A stretch of 11,262 nucleotides of DNA, taken from positions 1-11,262 of the forward strand of contig JAGABO010000147.1 of NCBI GenBank assembly GCA_017614655.1, written 5' to 3'. The stretch comes from Treponema sp. GTDB taxonomy: Bacteria > Spirochaetota > Spirochaetia > Treponematales > Treponemataceae. A program made the position numbers and the translations under genes. The notes below the pieces were generated by a model. It saw only the letters and a program-made list of their open reading frames with translations. It ran no database searches and was not told the DNA's origin. Below, piece by piece: positions 1-7,320 of the stretch (positions are counted from its first letter, which is position 1; every line of letters starts with the position of its first letter).

Positions 1-1949
1 GGGTTGTTCATAAAGTTTACAAAGCGCTTTAAAACCTGCGGGTCAAACTTGATTGTATTTTTTACCGTGTCGCGGTACTTCTGGTTTTCTTCTTTTTTAA
101 GCATGTTCATGAATGCGGAATTATAAACGCGGTGCATTCCGAGTGTGCGCGTAAAGTATCCTTCCATCATCCAGAAAGCTTCTGCAAGTAAAAGTGTGTC
201 CGGCATTTCTTTTGCACAGCGATCTACGACTTCTCTCCAGAATTCGTTCGGGATTGCATCTTCAAACTGCTGTGTCGTCAAAGAGTGACGGCTTCTTGTT
301 GCAATGTCTCCTCCGTGTCCAGGCTCCGGATACCACAGGCGGCGAATGTGTTTTTTTGCAAGAACCATTGCTGCATCAAAACGTATAATCGGAAAGTTGC
401 GTGCAACTTTTAAAATCTGCTGCATTACGGCTTCGCGTGCTTCTGGATTTAAAAAGTCAATCTGTGCCGTATCGTTCCATGGCATTCCCGTTCCGTCGTT
501 ACCATGATAAATATAAGTAACGTCTCCGGTATAATTGTCTACGCGTTTAAAACATACGGCGCAGTCGGTTTTTGAATAGTAATGGTTTTCGAGGTAAACG
601 CTTACGCGTCCGTCCTGGCACAAATCTTCGCCGTTGTAATCATACTGTGGGAACGGATTGTCTTTTGAAGTTATAAAATAATCAGGATGTTCAATTACCC
701 ATTTTCCGTCCATACCGGTGTGATTCGGAACCATGTCGCTTGCAAGGCGGATTCCTCTTGCCCAGCATCGTGCGCGAAGGTTTTCCAATGCGCCCCATCC
801 GCCTAAGTTTCCGGCAATTTCGTAATCCCAGAGGGAATAGGCACTTGCCGTAGCTTCGGGATTTCCGTTTATCTGCTTGATTCTTCTTGAGGCGTAACTT
901 CGTTCCCAGAGTCCTATGAGCCAGAGACCCGTAAAACCTTCGTCGCGTAAAGCATCAAGTTCTTCATCTGGAATCTGGTCAAGGCGGTTTATGTCGCGGT
1001 TATATTTTTTAGAAAGCTGGTAAAGCCACACAAGAACCGTTTTTGCCATGAGAACAACTTTAGGCATCCAGTCGCGGTCAGGAGAAAAGCGTTCGTATTC
1101 GCGCATGAGGTTTTCGTAAGAGTATGCGTCCATCGAAACTTCGCCGCCGTTTGTAGGATGCCACGCAGCTTTTTCTTCTTCGCTTAAGGTATCGATTCCT
1201 TCAAGAAGACGGCGGATCCAGTCGGCAAGTAAATCTTTCCAGTAAGTGCGGATGTAGTCGAGCTGTCCTTTAAGTGAAGTAGGGCTTGCAATTACCGGTT
1301 CCTTGAGCATGGTGATTAAGTCGTTGCTCTTGGGACCGAATACAGGCTGTGTCTTAAAGAATGCCTTTATCTGATTCCACGTTTTTATGTAAAGCGGATT
1401 TGTCTTTAGTTTTTCATCATCAAATAAAACAGCAAACGGATGGAATGCAGGATTTTCGTTTGCAAGATGAAGCAGGATTAATTCTTCTAAAACCTGTTCG
1501 CGGTTAGTGCGCTCTTTTTGTGTTCCCGGATCAATGCAGGTTTGCAAAAGAAATTCATCTGCAGAAATTTTTCCTTCGTAAACTGCAACCGGCGGAAACT
1601 CTTCCATGAATTCAAGAAGAAGTGAATCTATGTTTTCTTTTTTAAAGTATGTGTCTAAATCGGAAAGCAGGTTTGTAAAACTTAACGGAACTTTGTTTCT
1701 TCTGTAAAGCATGCAGATTAAATGGAACACTTCATCGATGAGTCCCATTGCATTTAATGAACCTGCACTTACTTTTTTTTCGTTCTGTCCGCGGCTTTCA
1801 AAAAGCTGATTCAATAAAATCTGGAATTCCTGAACTGCTTTAATGTCAGCAAAGATAACGTTTCCGCTTGATGAATAAAGTGACTTCTTAAAATTACACA
1901 GGTCGCGGATTTTTCGGCTTATATGAAATTCGTTGTAGGATATTTTCAT
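1..1949 (-). CDS. GH13 alpha-amylase-family enzyme, N-terminal part (3' end outside window)
   Basis: The first 649 residues are present; the gene runs off base 1. Residues 1 to about 290 form a mostly helical N-terminal region I do not recognise. A GH13 (beta/alpha)8 barrel follows. Conserved region I is DMVPNH (D405, N409, H410). Region II is IIRFDAAM, with R523 and nucleophile D525. Region III is LLLAEAFW, with general acid/base E590. The window stops at FVNFMNN, where region IV with the third acid should begin. The family acts on alpha-1,4-glucans such as starch, glycogen or maltodextrins; exact specificity cannot be read from this fragment. No signal peptide is visible, so a cytoplasmic location is inferred. 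The ATG at 1949 overlaps the malQ stop in an ATGA, with GGAGAGAG six bases upstream (1956-1963), so this start is firm and translation is probably coupled to malQ. Confidence 0.9.
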   Translation of the reverse strand, partial: MKISYNEFHISRKIRDLCNFKKSLYSSSGNVIFADIKAVQEFQILLNQLFESRGQNEKKVSAGSLNAMGLIDEVFHLICMLYRRNKVPLSFTNLLSDLDTYFKKENIDSLLLEFMEEFPPVAVYEGKISADEFLLQTCIDPGTQKERTNREQVLEELILLHLANENPAFHPFAVLFDDEKLKTNPLYIKTWNQIKAFFKTQPVFGPKSNDLITMLKEPVIASPTSLKGQLDYIRTYWKDLLADWIRRLLEGIDTLSEEEKAAWHPTNGGEVSMDAYSYENLMREYERFSPDRDWMPKVVLMAKTVLVWLYQLSKKYNRDINRLDQIPDEELDALRDEGFTGLWLIGLWERSYASRRIKQINGNPEATASAYSLWDYEIAGNLGGWGALENLRARCWARGIRLASDMVPNHTGMDGKWVIEHPDYFITSKDNPFPQYDYNGEDLCQDGRVSVYLENHYYSKTDCAVCFKRVDNYTGDVTYIYHGNDGTGMPWNDTAQIDFLNPEAREAVMQQILKVARNFPIIRFDAAMVLAKKHIRRLWYPEPGHGGDIATRSRHSLTTQQFEDAIPNEFWREVVDRCAKEMPDTLLLAEAFWMMEGYFTRTLGMHRVYNSAFMNMLKKEENQKYRDTVKNTIKFDPQVLKRFVNFMNN

Positions 1950-4249
1950 TCCACACTCTCTCCTGTATCGTGCAGTGATGCTGTTTCCTTTATTTTCTGA
2001 ATAAGTGGTTTATTTTTCAAGAGTGTTTCGAGGTTTTGAGGAATTCTGTATGTCCAGTTAAATGCAGAAACAGAACCAGGTATGTTGATTCTTTCGTCAT
2101 CTGCATTTTCCAGATAGTATGAACCGTCAAGGAAAAGATAATCCTGCAGCGGATTTATAAACCATGCACTTTCTGTCTCTGCACATTTTTTAAGTACGGC
2201 TGCGGCAATTTCTGCAGAAAAGTTTTTCTGAAGAATAAATGCTTTTGCTTCTTCCTGAGTAAGTTCTTTTTCTTCCTGAGGTAGTTCCGGCTGTGCGCTG
2301 TCTGATTTTTTTGCAGGTGCTTTTTCCGCTTCGATAATTGCTTTGCTGAGTGCAGTAATTTTTTCCGGAGAAAAAAGTTCAAGGAACTGTTCTGCACTCT
2401 GCTTTTCTGTGTTCCACCACTGTCTTAATGTAGAAGAATCATGTACGCTTGTTGTTGCTACGCTTCGTTCCGGATATTTTTTTAACGGAACATAAGGCTG
2501 CTTTTCTGTAAACCAGTCGCGGCACCAGCGCACAACTTTTAGCGAAAGAATGTTGAACTCTTCCAGAACTTCTTCCATGCAGGGAAGGGTAACGCCAAGA
2601 TCTTCTGCACATGGAATCATTTCTGATGCAGTTGTAATCGGAGAAAGAACTTTTTCTGCCTGCTGTTTCCAGAGTTCATTTTCTTTTTCTGAAATATCAT
2701 CAAATATTTTTTTTAGCTTATCTTTTTCTTCTTCTGTAAGCGTTTTCCATGCAGTACTTTCTGAATAAGAATAAACTTTTACAAACTTCTGAATCTTTTT
2801 TGGAAGAAGGGTTTCTTCTATTGAATCAAGTTCGCCTTTCTTAAAGGCGCTTTTTTTGAATGCACTTTCTTCCATAAGAATAAGTGCCCTGTCTTTCCAT
2901 TTTTTTATGAACGCATTTTTTACGGCAGAATCTTTTGTTTCATCATCAAAGAACTTTACGGAAGTTATATCGGAAGAAGATGTAATTTTCTTTTTAAAAT
3001 TCCAGAGTTCTTCCGTTCCAAGTCTGTCGCAGATTTTTTCCAGAGCGGAAACTGCTTCATCATGATTCCACGTAATGTCTTCGATAATGCGTGTAGGAAT
3101 GTGCGGTTCGGAAAGCCAGTGAATGCGGCCTTCGTCAAAGCCGGCTTTTATGAGATCAATATTCGTAAAGGAAGCAAACGGAACTGTGTGTCCAAGATAT
3201 GCGCTGTCTTCGTTTTGAGAAGCTGCCCATATTCTAAAGAAGCCGAGTATGTGATCAATTCTGAATGCCGAGTAATATTCCGAAGCAAGTTTAATGCGGT
3301 TTTTCCACCACGAAAATTCATCTGCTTCGATTGCGTCCCATCTGTAAGTAGGAAATCCCCAGTTCTGTCCTGCAGGGTTTTCTCCGTCCGGAGGAGAGCC
3401 TGCGCGAAGTTCCTGGTTAAAGTATTCTCCGTGAGCCCAGCAGTCAACGGAATCTTCGTTCATAAGAATAGGAATATCACCTTTAAGAACAATTCCTTTT
3501 TCTTTTATGTAGTCTGCTGCTTCCTTAAACTGTTCGTGCGCACGAAGCTGACACCAGACAAAAAAGTTGTGGCTTGATTTAAGAGCTTTGTTGTTCCATC
3601 TGAGTTTTATCTGTTCTTTTGTCATGGAAGAAAAAGTTTTGTCCCAGCTCTTCCATGAAGCCTGCATTGCAATGTCTTTTAAATTTTTGAACACGGCATA
3701 TTCAGTAACCCAGGGATTTCTTCTTGCAAAGTGTCCTAAGTCCAGTTCGAAGGTGTCTGCAAAATTTTTCTGAGGTGCTGCGGCTTCTTCTATTGAAAGT
3801 TTCTTTTTTTCTTTTGAACCTTCCGGTTTTTTAACTGCACTCTTTTTTATTTTTCCCGAAACTCTTTTTTCGATGTAAGCATAAAGAAGATGAAGAAGAG
3901 ATATTTTTGCAGCAGAAAGTTTTTCGTAATCAAAGCGGGGTGTGTATTTAAAATCCTTCTGAAATTTTTTATAAGCTGCTGCAAAACTTTTATCGTTTAA
4001 TAATGCTTCTTCGAATTCTGGAAGTGCAGAAATTCTTATGTACAGCGGATGAAGTGCAAAAGCAGACAAACCTGAATATGGAGATGAATGTGTTCCGGTA
4101 TCATTTACCGGAAGCAGCTGTATTACGGAAAAACCGCACTCTGAACAAAAATCTGCAAACGGAATGAGCGAAGAAAAATCTCCGCAGGATTCGCTTTCTT
4201 TTGTATATAAAGCAGCAAGCGGAACTGCTATACCTGTCTTTTTAATCAT
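1946..4249 (-). CDS. malQ: 4-alpha-glucanotransferase, GH77, DPE2-like
   Basis: This enzyme transfers alpha-1,4-glucan segments between maltodextrins (disproportionation). The GH77 signature is complete: SSPYSGLSAFALHPLY near residues 55-70, GDIPI at 257-261, GQNWGFPTYRWD around 294-305, nucleophile D332 in RIDH, acid/base E549 in AEDLG, and D604 in VHDSS. D332 and E549 are 217 residues apart, against about 50 in ordinary MalQ. That large insertion, and the wording of the N-terminus (AVP, QLLPVNDT), match plant DPE2-type enzymes. The CBM20 domains of plant DPE2 are absent. Two Lys/Glu-rich low-complexity linkers (about 132-160 and 641-668) make the protein long at 767 aa. The gene lies upstream of, and overlaps, the GH13 gene. 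No Shine-Dalgarno sequence precedes the ATG; a TATAAT ends seven bases before it. Cytoplasmic, since no signal peptide is seen. Confidence 0.95.
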   Translation of the reverse strand: MIKKTGIAVPLAALYTKESESCGDFSSLIPFADFCSECGFSVIQLLPVNDTGTHSSPYSGLSAFALHPLYIRISALPEFEEALLNDKSFAAAYKKFQKDFKYTPRFDYEKLSAAKISLLHLLYAYIEKRVSGKIKKSAVKKPEGSKEKKKLSIEEAAAPQKNFADTFELDLGHFARRNPWVTEYAVFKNLKDIAMQASWKSWDKTFSSMTKEQIKLRWNNKALKSSHNFFVWCQLRAHEQFKEAADYIKEKGIVLKGDIPILMNEDSVDCWAHGEYFNQELRAGSPPDGENPAGQNWGFPTYRWDAIEADEFSWWKNRIKLASEYYSAFRIDHILGFFRIWAASQNEDSAYLGHTVPFASFTNIDLIKAGFDEGRIHWLSEPHIPTRIIEDITWNHDEAVSALEKICDRLGTEELWNFKKKITSSSDITSVKFFDDETKDSAVKNAFIKKWKDRALILMEESAFKKSAFKKGELDSIEETLLPKKIQKFVKVYSYSESTAWKTLTEEEKDKLKKIFDDISEKENELWKQQAEKVLSPITTASEMIPCAEDLGVTLPCMEEVLEEFNILSLKVVRWCRDWFTEKQPYVPLKKYPERSVATTSVHDSSTLRQWWNTEKQSAEQFLELFSPEKITALSKAIIEAEKAPAKKSDSAQPELPQEEKELTQEEAKAFILQKNFSAEIAAAVLKKCAETESAWFINPLQDYLFLDGSYYLENADDERINIPGSVSAFNWTYRIPQNLETLLKNKPLIQKIKETASLHDTGESVE

Positions 4250-4256
4250 GTTATCT

Positions 4257-4286
4257 ATTATAACACGATTAAAAAGAAAAGGGCAA
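4257..4286 (-). promoter_or_regulatory. Predicted malQ promoter, giving a leaderless mRNA
   Basis: On the minus strand, TTGCCC (4286-4281) and a perfect TATAAT (4262-4257) are separated by 18 bases. The -10 ends seven bases before the malQ ATG, so transcription should begin at about 4250 or 4249, directly at the start codon. No purine-rich ribosome site is present in the preceding bases. Confidence 0.6.
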
Positions 4287-4290
4287 TTTT

Positions 4291-4306
4291 TTTCTTTATA
4301 AAGAAA
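4291..4306. repeat. 16-bp perfect palindrome upstream of the malQ promoter
   Basis: TTTCTTTATAAAGAAA is fully self-complementary. It lies four bases upstream of the proposed malQ -35 and nine bases downstream of the stop of the 165-aa gene. It could be an operator or an A/T-rich upstream promoter element. It is unlikely to be a terminator for the minus-strand gene because it is followed there by As rather than Ts. Confidence 0.45.
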
Positions 4307-4315
4307 GGTTTATCA

Positions 4316-4813
4316 TTATGAAAGGCGTGCTATTGTTTTGTCTTTGAGAAGTGATTCTTCATTAGAGAAGAAAACATAGTGTGCGTGTTTTGCAGAAAGC
4401 TCTTCCATAAAAAATGATGCATCAGCTTCAAAGGGAACATAAAATCCGATTACACTTTTGCAGTCTTTTATTCTTCGCGCGCAGTGTTTCATACTGAGCG
4501 TAAGGTTTTCTTTTTGTGAATCAGTTTTACATTCGCAGTCTGCAACAGGAACTATAATTGCAAAAAGATTTTTTTCTTCCAGTTCTTTAAGTGCATCTCT
4601 GAAAGCAGCAAGAAAATCTTCGTTGTAACTGTCTTCGTCTTTTCCGACAAGTGACCAGGTAACAGCAACTGCAAGAGCTTTTTTTTCATCCGGCATTATC
4701 GTATGCTGAATAAGATCTTCTGCTGATGCTGCAGTTTCTGCAACAGGAAGTTCACGTCCGTCGAGAAAATAAAGTCTGTTTTCTTTTCCTTCAAAAAGTC
4801 TTTCTAATTTCAT
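4316..4813 (-). CDS. Uncharacterised 165-aa protein, possible partial TIM-barrel fold
   Basis: I do not recognise this family. The protein has no signal peptide or membrane segment, so it is probably cytoplasmic. Its pattern of hydrophobic strand, helix, hydrophobic strand (ALAVAVTWSL at 46-55, AFRDALKELEEKN at 70-82, LFAIIVPVAD at 83-92, SVIGFYVPFEA at 119-129) resembles successive beta/alpha units of a glycosidase-like TIM barrel, but it is far too short for a whole barrel. It sits between a lipoprotein gene that also looks barrel-like and malQ, all on the same strand, so a link to carbohydrate use is possible but unproven. The ATG has no Shine-Dalgarno sequence; a TACAAT ends exactly six bases upstream, which favours this start on a leaderless transcript. 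Coding bias and an intact frame of this length support a real gene. Confidence 0.75.
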   Translation of the reverse strand: MKLERLFEGKENRLYFLDGRELPVAETAASAEDLIQHTIMPDEKKALAVAVTWSLVGKDEDSYNEDFLAAFRDALKELEEKNLFAIIVPVADCECKTDSQKENLTLSMKHCARRIKDCKSVIGFYVPFEADASFFMEELSAKHAHYVFFSNEESLLKDKTIARLS

Positions 4814-4819
4814 GCCCGT

Positions 4820-4848
4820 ATTGTAAAAAGAAAAAGCAAAAAAGTAAA
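4820..4848 (-). promoter_or_regulatory. Predicted leaderless promoter of the 165-aa gene
   Basis: TTTACT (4848-4843), a 17-base spacer and TACAAT (4825-4820) lie on the minus strand. The -10 is followed by ACGGGC and then the ATG, which places +1 on the A of the start codon. The -35 overlaps the weak terminator hairpin of the upstream lipoprotein gene. Confidence 0.5.
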
Positions 4849-4858
4849 CGTGTTACTT
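4838..4858 (-). terminator. Weak intrinsic terminator after the lipoprotein gene
   Basis: On the minus strand AAGTAA (4858-4853, including the stop codon) pairs with TTACTT (4847-4842) around a five-base CACGT loop. TTTT, GC and more Ts follow. The stem is only six A/T-rich pairs, so termination would be partial at best and read-through into the 165-aa gene is likely. Confidence 0.3.
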
Positions 4859-5884
4859 AGAAAGATTCAGTGCATCCTGGAAAGTAAAATCAACCCAGAT
4901 GATTCCTCTCTTCTGTCCGTTATCAGAAAGACATTTAAGTATTTCCGTGCCGAAGTTTTTAAGAGGCCTGTCAAAGCTTTTCCAGATTTTTTCATCAAGA
5001 CCGAGGTCTTCTGACTTCCAGTTTTCTTTTCCATAGTAGCCGATCTGGAAAAAAACAGGGTTCGGTGCGTAATAGTCTGCCCATTCCGAGTAGTGAGACT
5101 TCATTTCTTCGAGACTTTCAAAAAACTGACTGTCTGTAACAAAAATCATGTCGTTATTTACACCGCGGTAAGTCGGCGGAAGAAAAGCTGTGTCCCAGTG
5201 CTTTACAAAAACTGAATATGACGGATTTACTTTTTTTACAGCCGCATCAACTTTCTGAGCAGTTTCATCATCAAGAGCAGTTCCGTCATTGCCGTCTGTT
5301 GTATTTTTGTACCATTCCGTATCAATTCCGAAACCTTTAACGCATTTGTGGTTTCTGTATTTAGTCATTACGATTGTGGCAAGCTTTTCTATATCAACAA
5401 AGCCCGGTTCAACCTGAAGCCACACATCAAAACCTGCCTTATCAAAAGCTGTCAGGTATTCTTCATTTATATCTTCTTTTGCAAAAAGTATGTCGGAAGG
5501 AATATCTTTGCCGTCGGGTTTAGGAAAGTTCAATTTGCAGGAATACGCTTTGCTTCCGGAAACTTCTCCGACAATCCAGACTAAAGCTCCTGTTGCTTTT
5601 TTATCTTTGCTTTTATTATAGAATGATTCCATTGTCTGAACATAGGAAGTCATGTCCTGTACACTTGGTTTTGTGTGGTTAAAGCCGTAACTTGAACGTC
5701 TGCATCCGGCCCATTCAGTATATCCGTTTGTATTCATAATAATTTCTCCGTTTTCATCATAGTGGAATAATTCGAAGCTTTCCCTGCTTTTAGAAGAATT
5801 TTCTGAACTGTGTTTTTTACAGGAAATAAAAGCCTGTGCAAAAACAACTGCAAAAACAGCAGAAATCATCATCAGTTTTTTCAT
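4853..5884 (-). CDS. Putative lipoprotein with a glycosidase-like (TIM-barrel-type) domain
   Basis: The N-terminus is a lipoprotein signal: MKK, a hydrophobic stretch (residues 4-20), then F-I-S-C with C22 as the likely lipidated cysteine. This is a relaxed lipobox of the spirochaete kind. A Ser/Lys-rich linker follows. The mature part has strand-like segments in barrel order: GALVWIVGEV (about 98-107), GFDVWLQVEPG (151-161), VKGFGIDTEWY (183-193), NDMIFVTDSQFF (about 244-255) and KRGIIWVDFTFQDA (326-339). Acidic residues sit at strand ends (E159, D190, E192), as in glycoside hydrolases, but I cannot name a family or a catalytic pair. It should be anchored in a membrane facing the periplasm or outside. 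GGGAG lies nine bases before the ATG, and a strong promoter lies at 5918-5946. Its neighbours suggest, but do not prove, a role in carbohydrate sensing or breakdown. Confidence 0.8.
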   Translation of the reverse strand: MKKLMMISAVFAVVFAQAFISCKKHSSENSSKSRESFELFHYDENGEIIMNTNGYTEWAGCRRSSYGFNHTKPSVQDMTSYVQTMESFYNKSKDKKATGALVWIVGEVSGSKAYSCKLNFPKPDGKDIPSDILFAKEDINEEYLTAFDKAGFDVWLQVEPGFVDIEKLATIVMTKYRNHKCVKGFGIDTEWYKNTTDGNDGTALDDETAQKVDAAVKKVNPSYSVFVKHWDTAFLPPTYRGVNNDMIFVTDSQFFESLEEMKSHYSEWADYYAPNPVFFQIGYYGKENWKSEDLGLDEKIWKSFDRPLKNFGTEILKCLSDNGQKRGIIWVDFTFQDALNLSK

Positions 5885-5899
5885 AAAATCTTTCTCCCG

Positions 5900-5942
5900 A
5901 AAAACTTAATGCCGCTAATTATACAGAATTAAAAACTTAATG
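5900..5942. repeat. Pair of perfect 12-bp direct repeats flanking the lipoprotein promoter
   Basis: AAAAACTTAATG occurs at 5900-5911 and again at 5931-5942. The two copies are 31 bp apart, about three helical turns, so they lie on the same DNA face. One covers the predicted transcription start and the other covers the spacer and the edge of the -35. This arrangement suits a regulator binding tandem half-sites. Confidence 0.5.
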
Positions 5943-5946
5943 TCAT
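5918..5946 (-). promoter_or_regulatory. Strong sigma-70-type promoter of the lipoprotein gene
   Basis: ATGACA (5946-5941), exactly 17 bases and a perfect TATAAT (5923-5918) lie on the minus strand. Transcription should start near 5911, giving a leader of about 27 bases that carries GGGAG (5898-5894). This is the best promoter match in the window. Confidence 0.75.
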
Positions 5947-5997
5947 GAGGTTCCGGCTGTAGTATTCACTTCCATTAAAAAGTGATACTCTTTTTCT

Positions 5998-7254
5998 ATG
6001 AATACACAGGAATTTCTTAATTCAGAATATACACAGTCACTTTTAGAAAGATTTATCCGCTATGTAAAGGTTTGGACCGAAAGTGATGAAGAAGCTGCCG
6101 ACAGGGGAATCATGCCGAGTGCAGAACGTGAACGCGATCTTGCTGCAATTCTTTGTGATGAACTTTCTTCGCTTGGCCTTCAAAATGTTCAGACAACGGA
6201 ACACTGCTACACTTATGGTTTTCTTCCTGCAACACCGGCATTTAAAGATAAGGAGCCGTTCTGTCTTCTTGCCCACATTGATACGGTAAGTGAAGTTTCG
6301 GGAAAAGACGTTAAGCCGATTGTCTGGAAAAATTATGACGGAAAGAATCTTGAACTTGAATGCGGCGTTGTTCACAGTGTAAAAAATGATTCTGCCCTGG
6401 AGCAGGCTGCCCGTGACGGCGACACGATAATTACAGGTGACGGTTCAACTCTTCTTGGTGCAGATGATAAAGCCGGTGTTGCCGAAATAATGACTGCACT
6501 TGAATACTTTCATTCTCATCCCGAAGCTGAACACCGTGCAATAGAAGTTATTTTTTCTCCTGATGAAGAAACCGGACACGGAATGGATAAGGTTCCGCTT
6601 GAGCTTTTAAAATCAAAGTACGCTTATACTGTTGACGGAGGACACATCGGCGAACTTGAAACAGAATGCTTTAATGCCTTTAAGGCAGAAGTGATTTTTA
6701 CCGGAAAACCCAAGCATACCGGAACTGCACGCCCCGACATGATAAATGCAGTAAACATGATTTCGTATTTTATAAGAAGCCTTCCGCAGAATCAGATGCC
6801 GGAAACTACGGATGAATACCAGGGGTTTTTTGCGCCGATGTCACTTGAAGCAGATATGGAAAAAGCAAAGGCCGTTCTTTTTCTCCGTGATTTTACATCG
6901 GACGGAATGGAAAAGCGTAAGTCACTTGTTAAACTTCTTGCAGAGACCACAGCGGAAGTTTACGGCGGCAAGGCAGAAGTTATTTTTACCCAACAGTACC
7001 TGAATATGAAAGAAGGGCTCGATAAAGCTCCTTATGTTACGGAAAATCTAATTAAGGCGTACAGGGCTTCCGGAATAGAAGCGGTTTTTAAACCGATTCG
7101 CGGAGGAACAGACGGCTCCCGTCTTACCGAAATGGGAATTCCGTGTCCGAATATTTTTACGGGCGGACATAACTTTCATTCGCGTTATGAATGGGCGGCC
7201 TTAAGCCAGATGTGTGCAGCCGTTAAAGTTCTTATTGAACTCTGCGGAAAATAA
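5998..7254 (+). CDS. pepT: Peptidase T, tripeptide aminopeptidase (M20B)
   Basis: This cytoplasmic di-zinc exopeptidase removes the N-terminal residue from tripeptides. The 418-aa length fits the family. The M20 residues are in place: H93 and D95 in LLAHIDTV, bridging D156 in GADDKAG, catalytic E190 and metal-binding E191 in SPDEETGHG, D213 in TVDGG, and a C-terminal histidine in GGHNFH (H391 or H394). The family motif RGGTDGSRL is at 368-376. It is the first gene on the plus strand of the divergent region. No Shine-Dalgarno sequence precedes the ATG. A weak -10-like GATACT at 5984-5989 ends eight bases before it, so the transcript may have little or no leader, but no good -35 is seen. The MATE gene follows after 66 bases with its own promoter. 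Confidence 0.96.
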   Translation: MNTQEFLNSEYTQSLLERFIRYVKVWTESDEEAADRGIMPSAERERDLAAILCDELSSLGLQNVQTTEHCYTYGFLPATPAFKDKEPFCLLAHIDTVSEVSGKDVKPIVWKNYDGKNLELECGVVHSVKNDSALEQAARDGDTIITGDGSTLLGADDKAGVAEIMTALEYFHSHPEAEHRAIEVIFSPDEETGHGMDKVPLELLKSKYAYTVDGGHIGELETECFNAFKAEVIFTGKPKHTGTARPDMINAVNMISYFIRSLPQNQMPETTDEYQGFFAPMSLEADMEKAKAVLFLRDFTSDGMEKRKSLVKLLAETTAEVYGGKAEVIFTQQYLNMKEGLDKAPYVTENLIKAYRASGIEAVFKPIRGGTDGSRLTEMGIPCPNIFTGGHNFHSRYEWAALSQMCAAVKVLIELCGK

Positions 7255-7285
7255 GGTTTGTATTCAGCGGATATATTTTAACTGA

Positions 7286-7314
7286 TTTACAATTTTTGTT
7301 CTAACTCTTACAAT
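7286..7314 (+). promoter_or_regulatory. Predicted leaderless promoter of the MATE gene
   Basis: TTTACA (7286-7291), a 17-base spacer and TACAAT (7309-7314) each match consensus at five of six bases. The -10 is followed by GGCATT and then the ATG at 7321, which puts +1 on the A of the start codon. No ribosome-binding sequence is present. Confidence 0.6.
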
Positions 7315-7320
7315 GGCATT

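Noticed and set aside
3062..3577. Plus-strand 171-codon open frame inside malQ
   Set aside because: Antisense to a clearly conserved GH77 catalytic region; no ribosome site and no family resemblance.
5984..5989. GATACT as a firm pepT promoter
   Set aside because: Only four of six bases match the -10 and no credible -35 lies 16-18 bases upstream; left as a possibility in the pepT entry.
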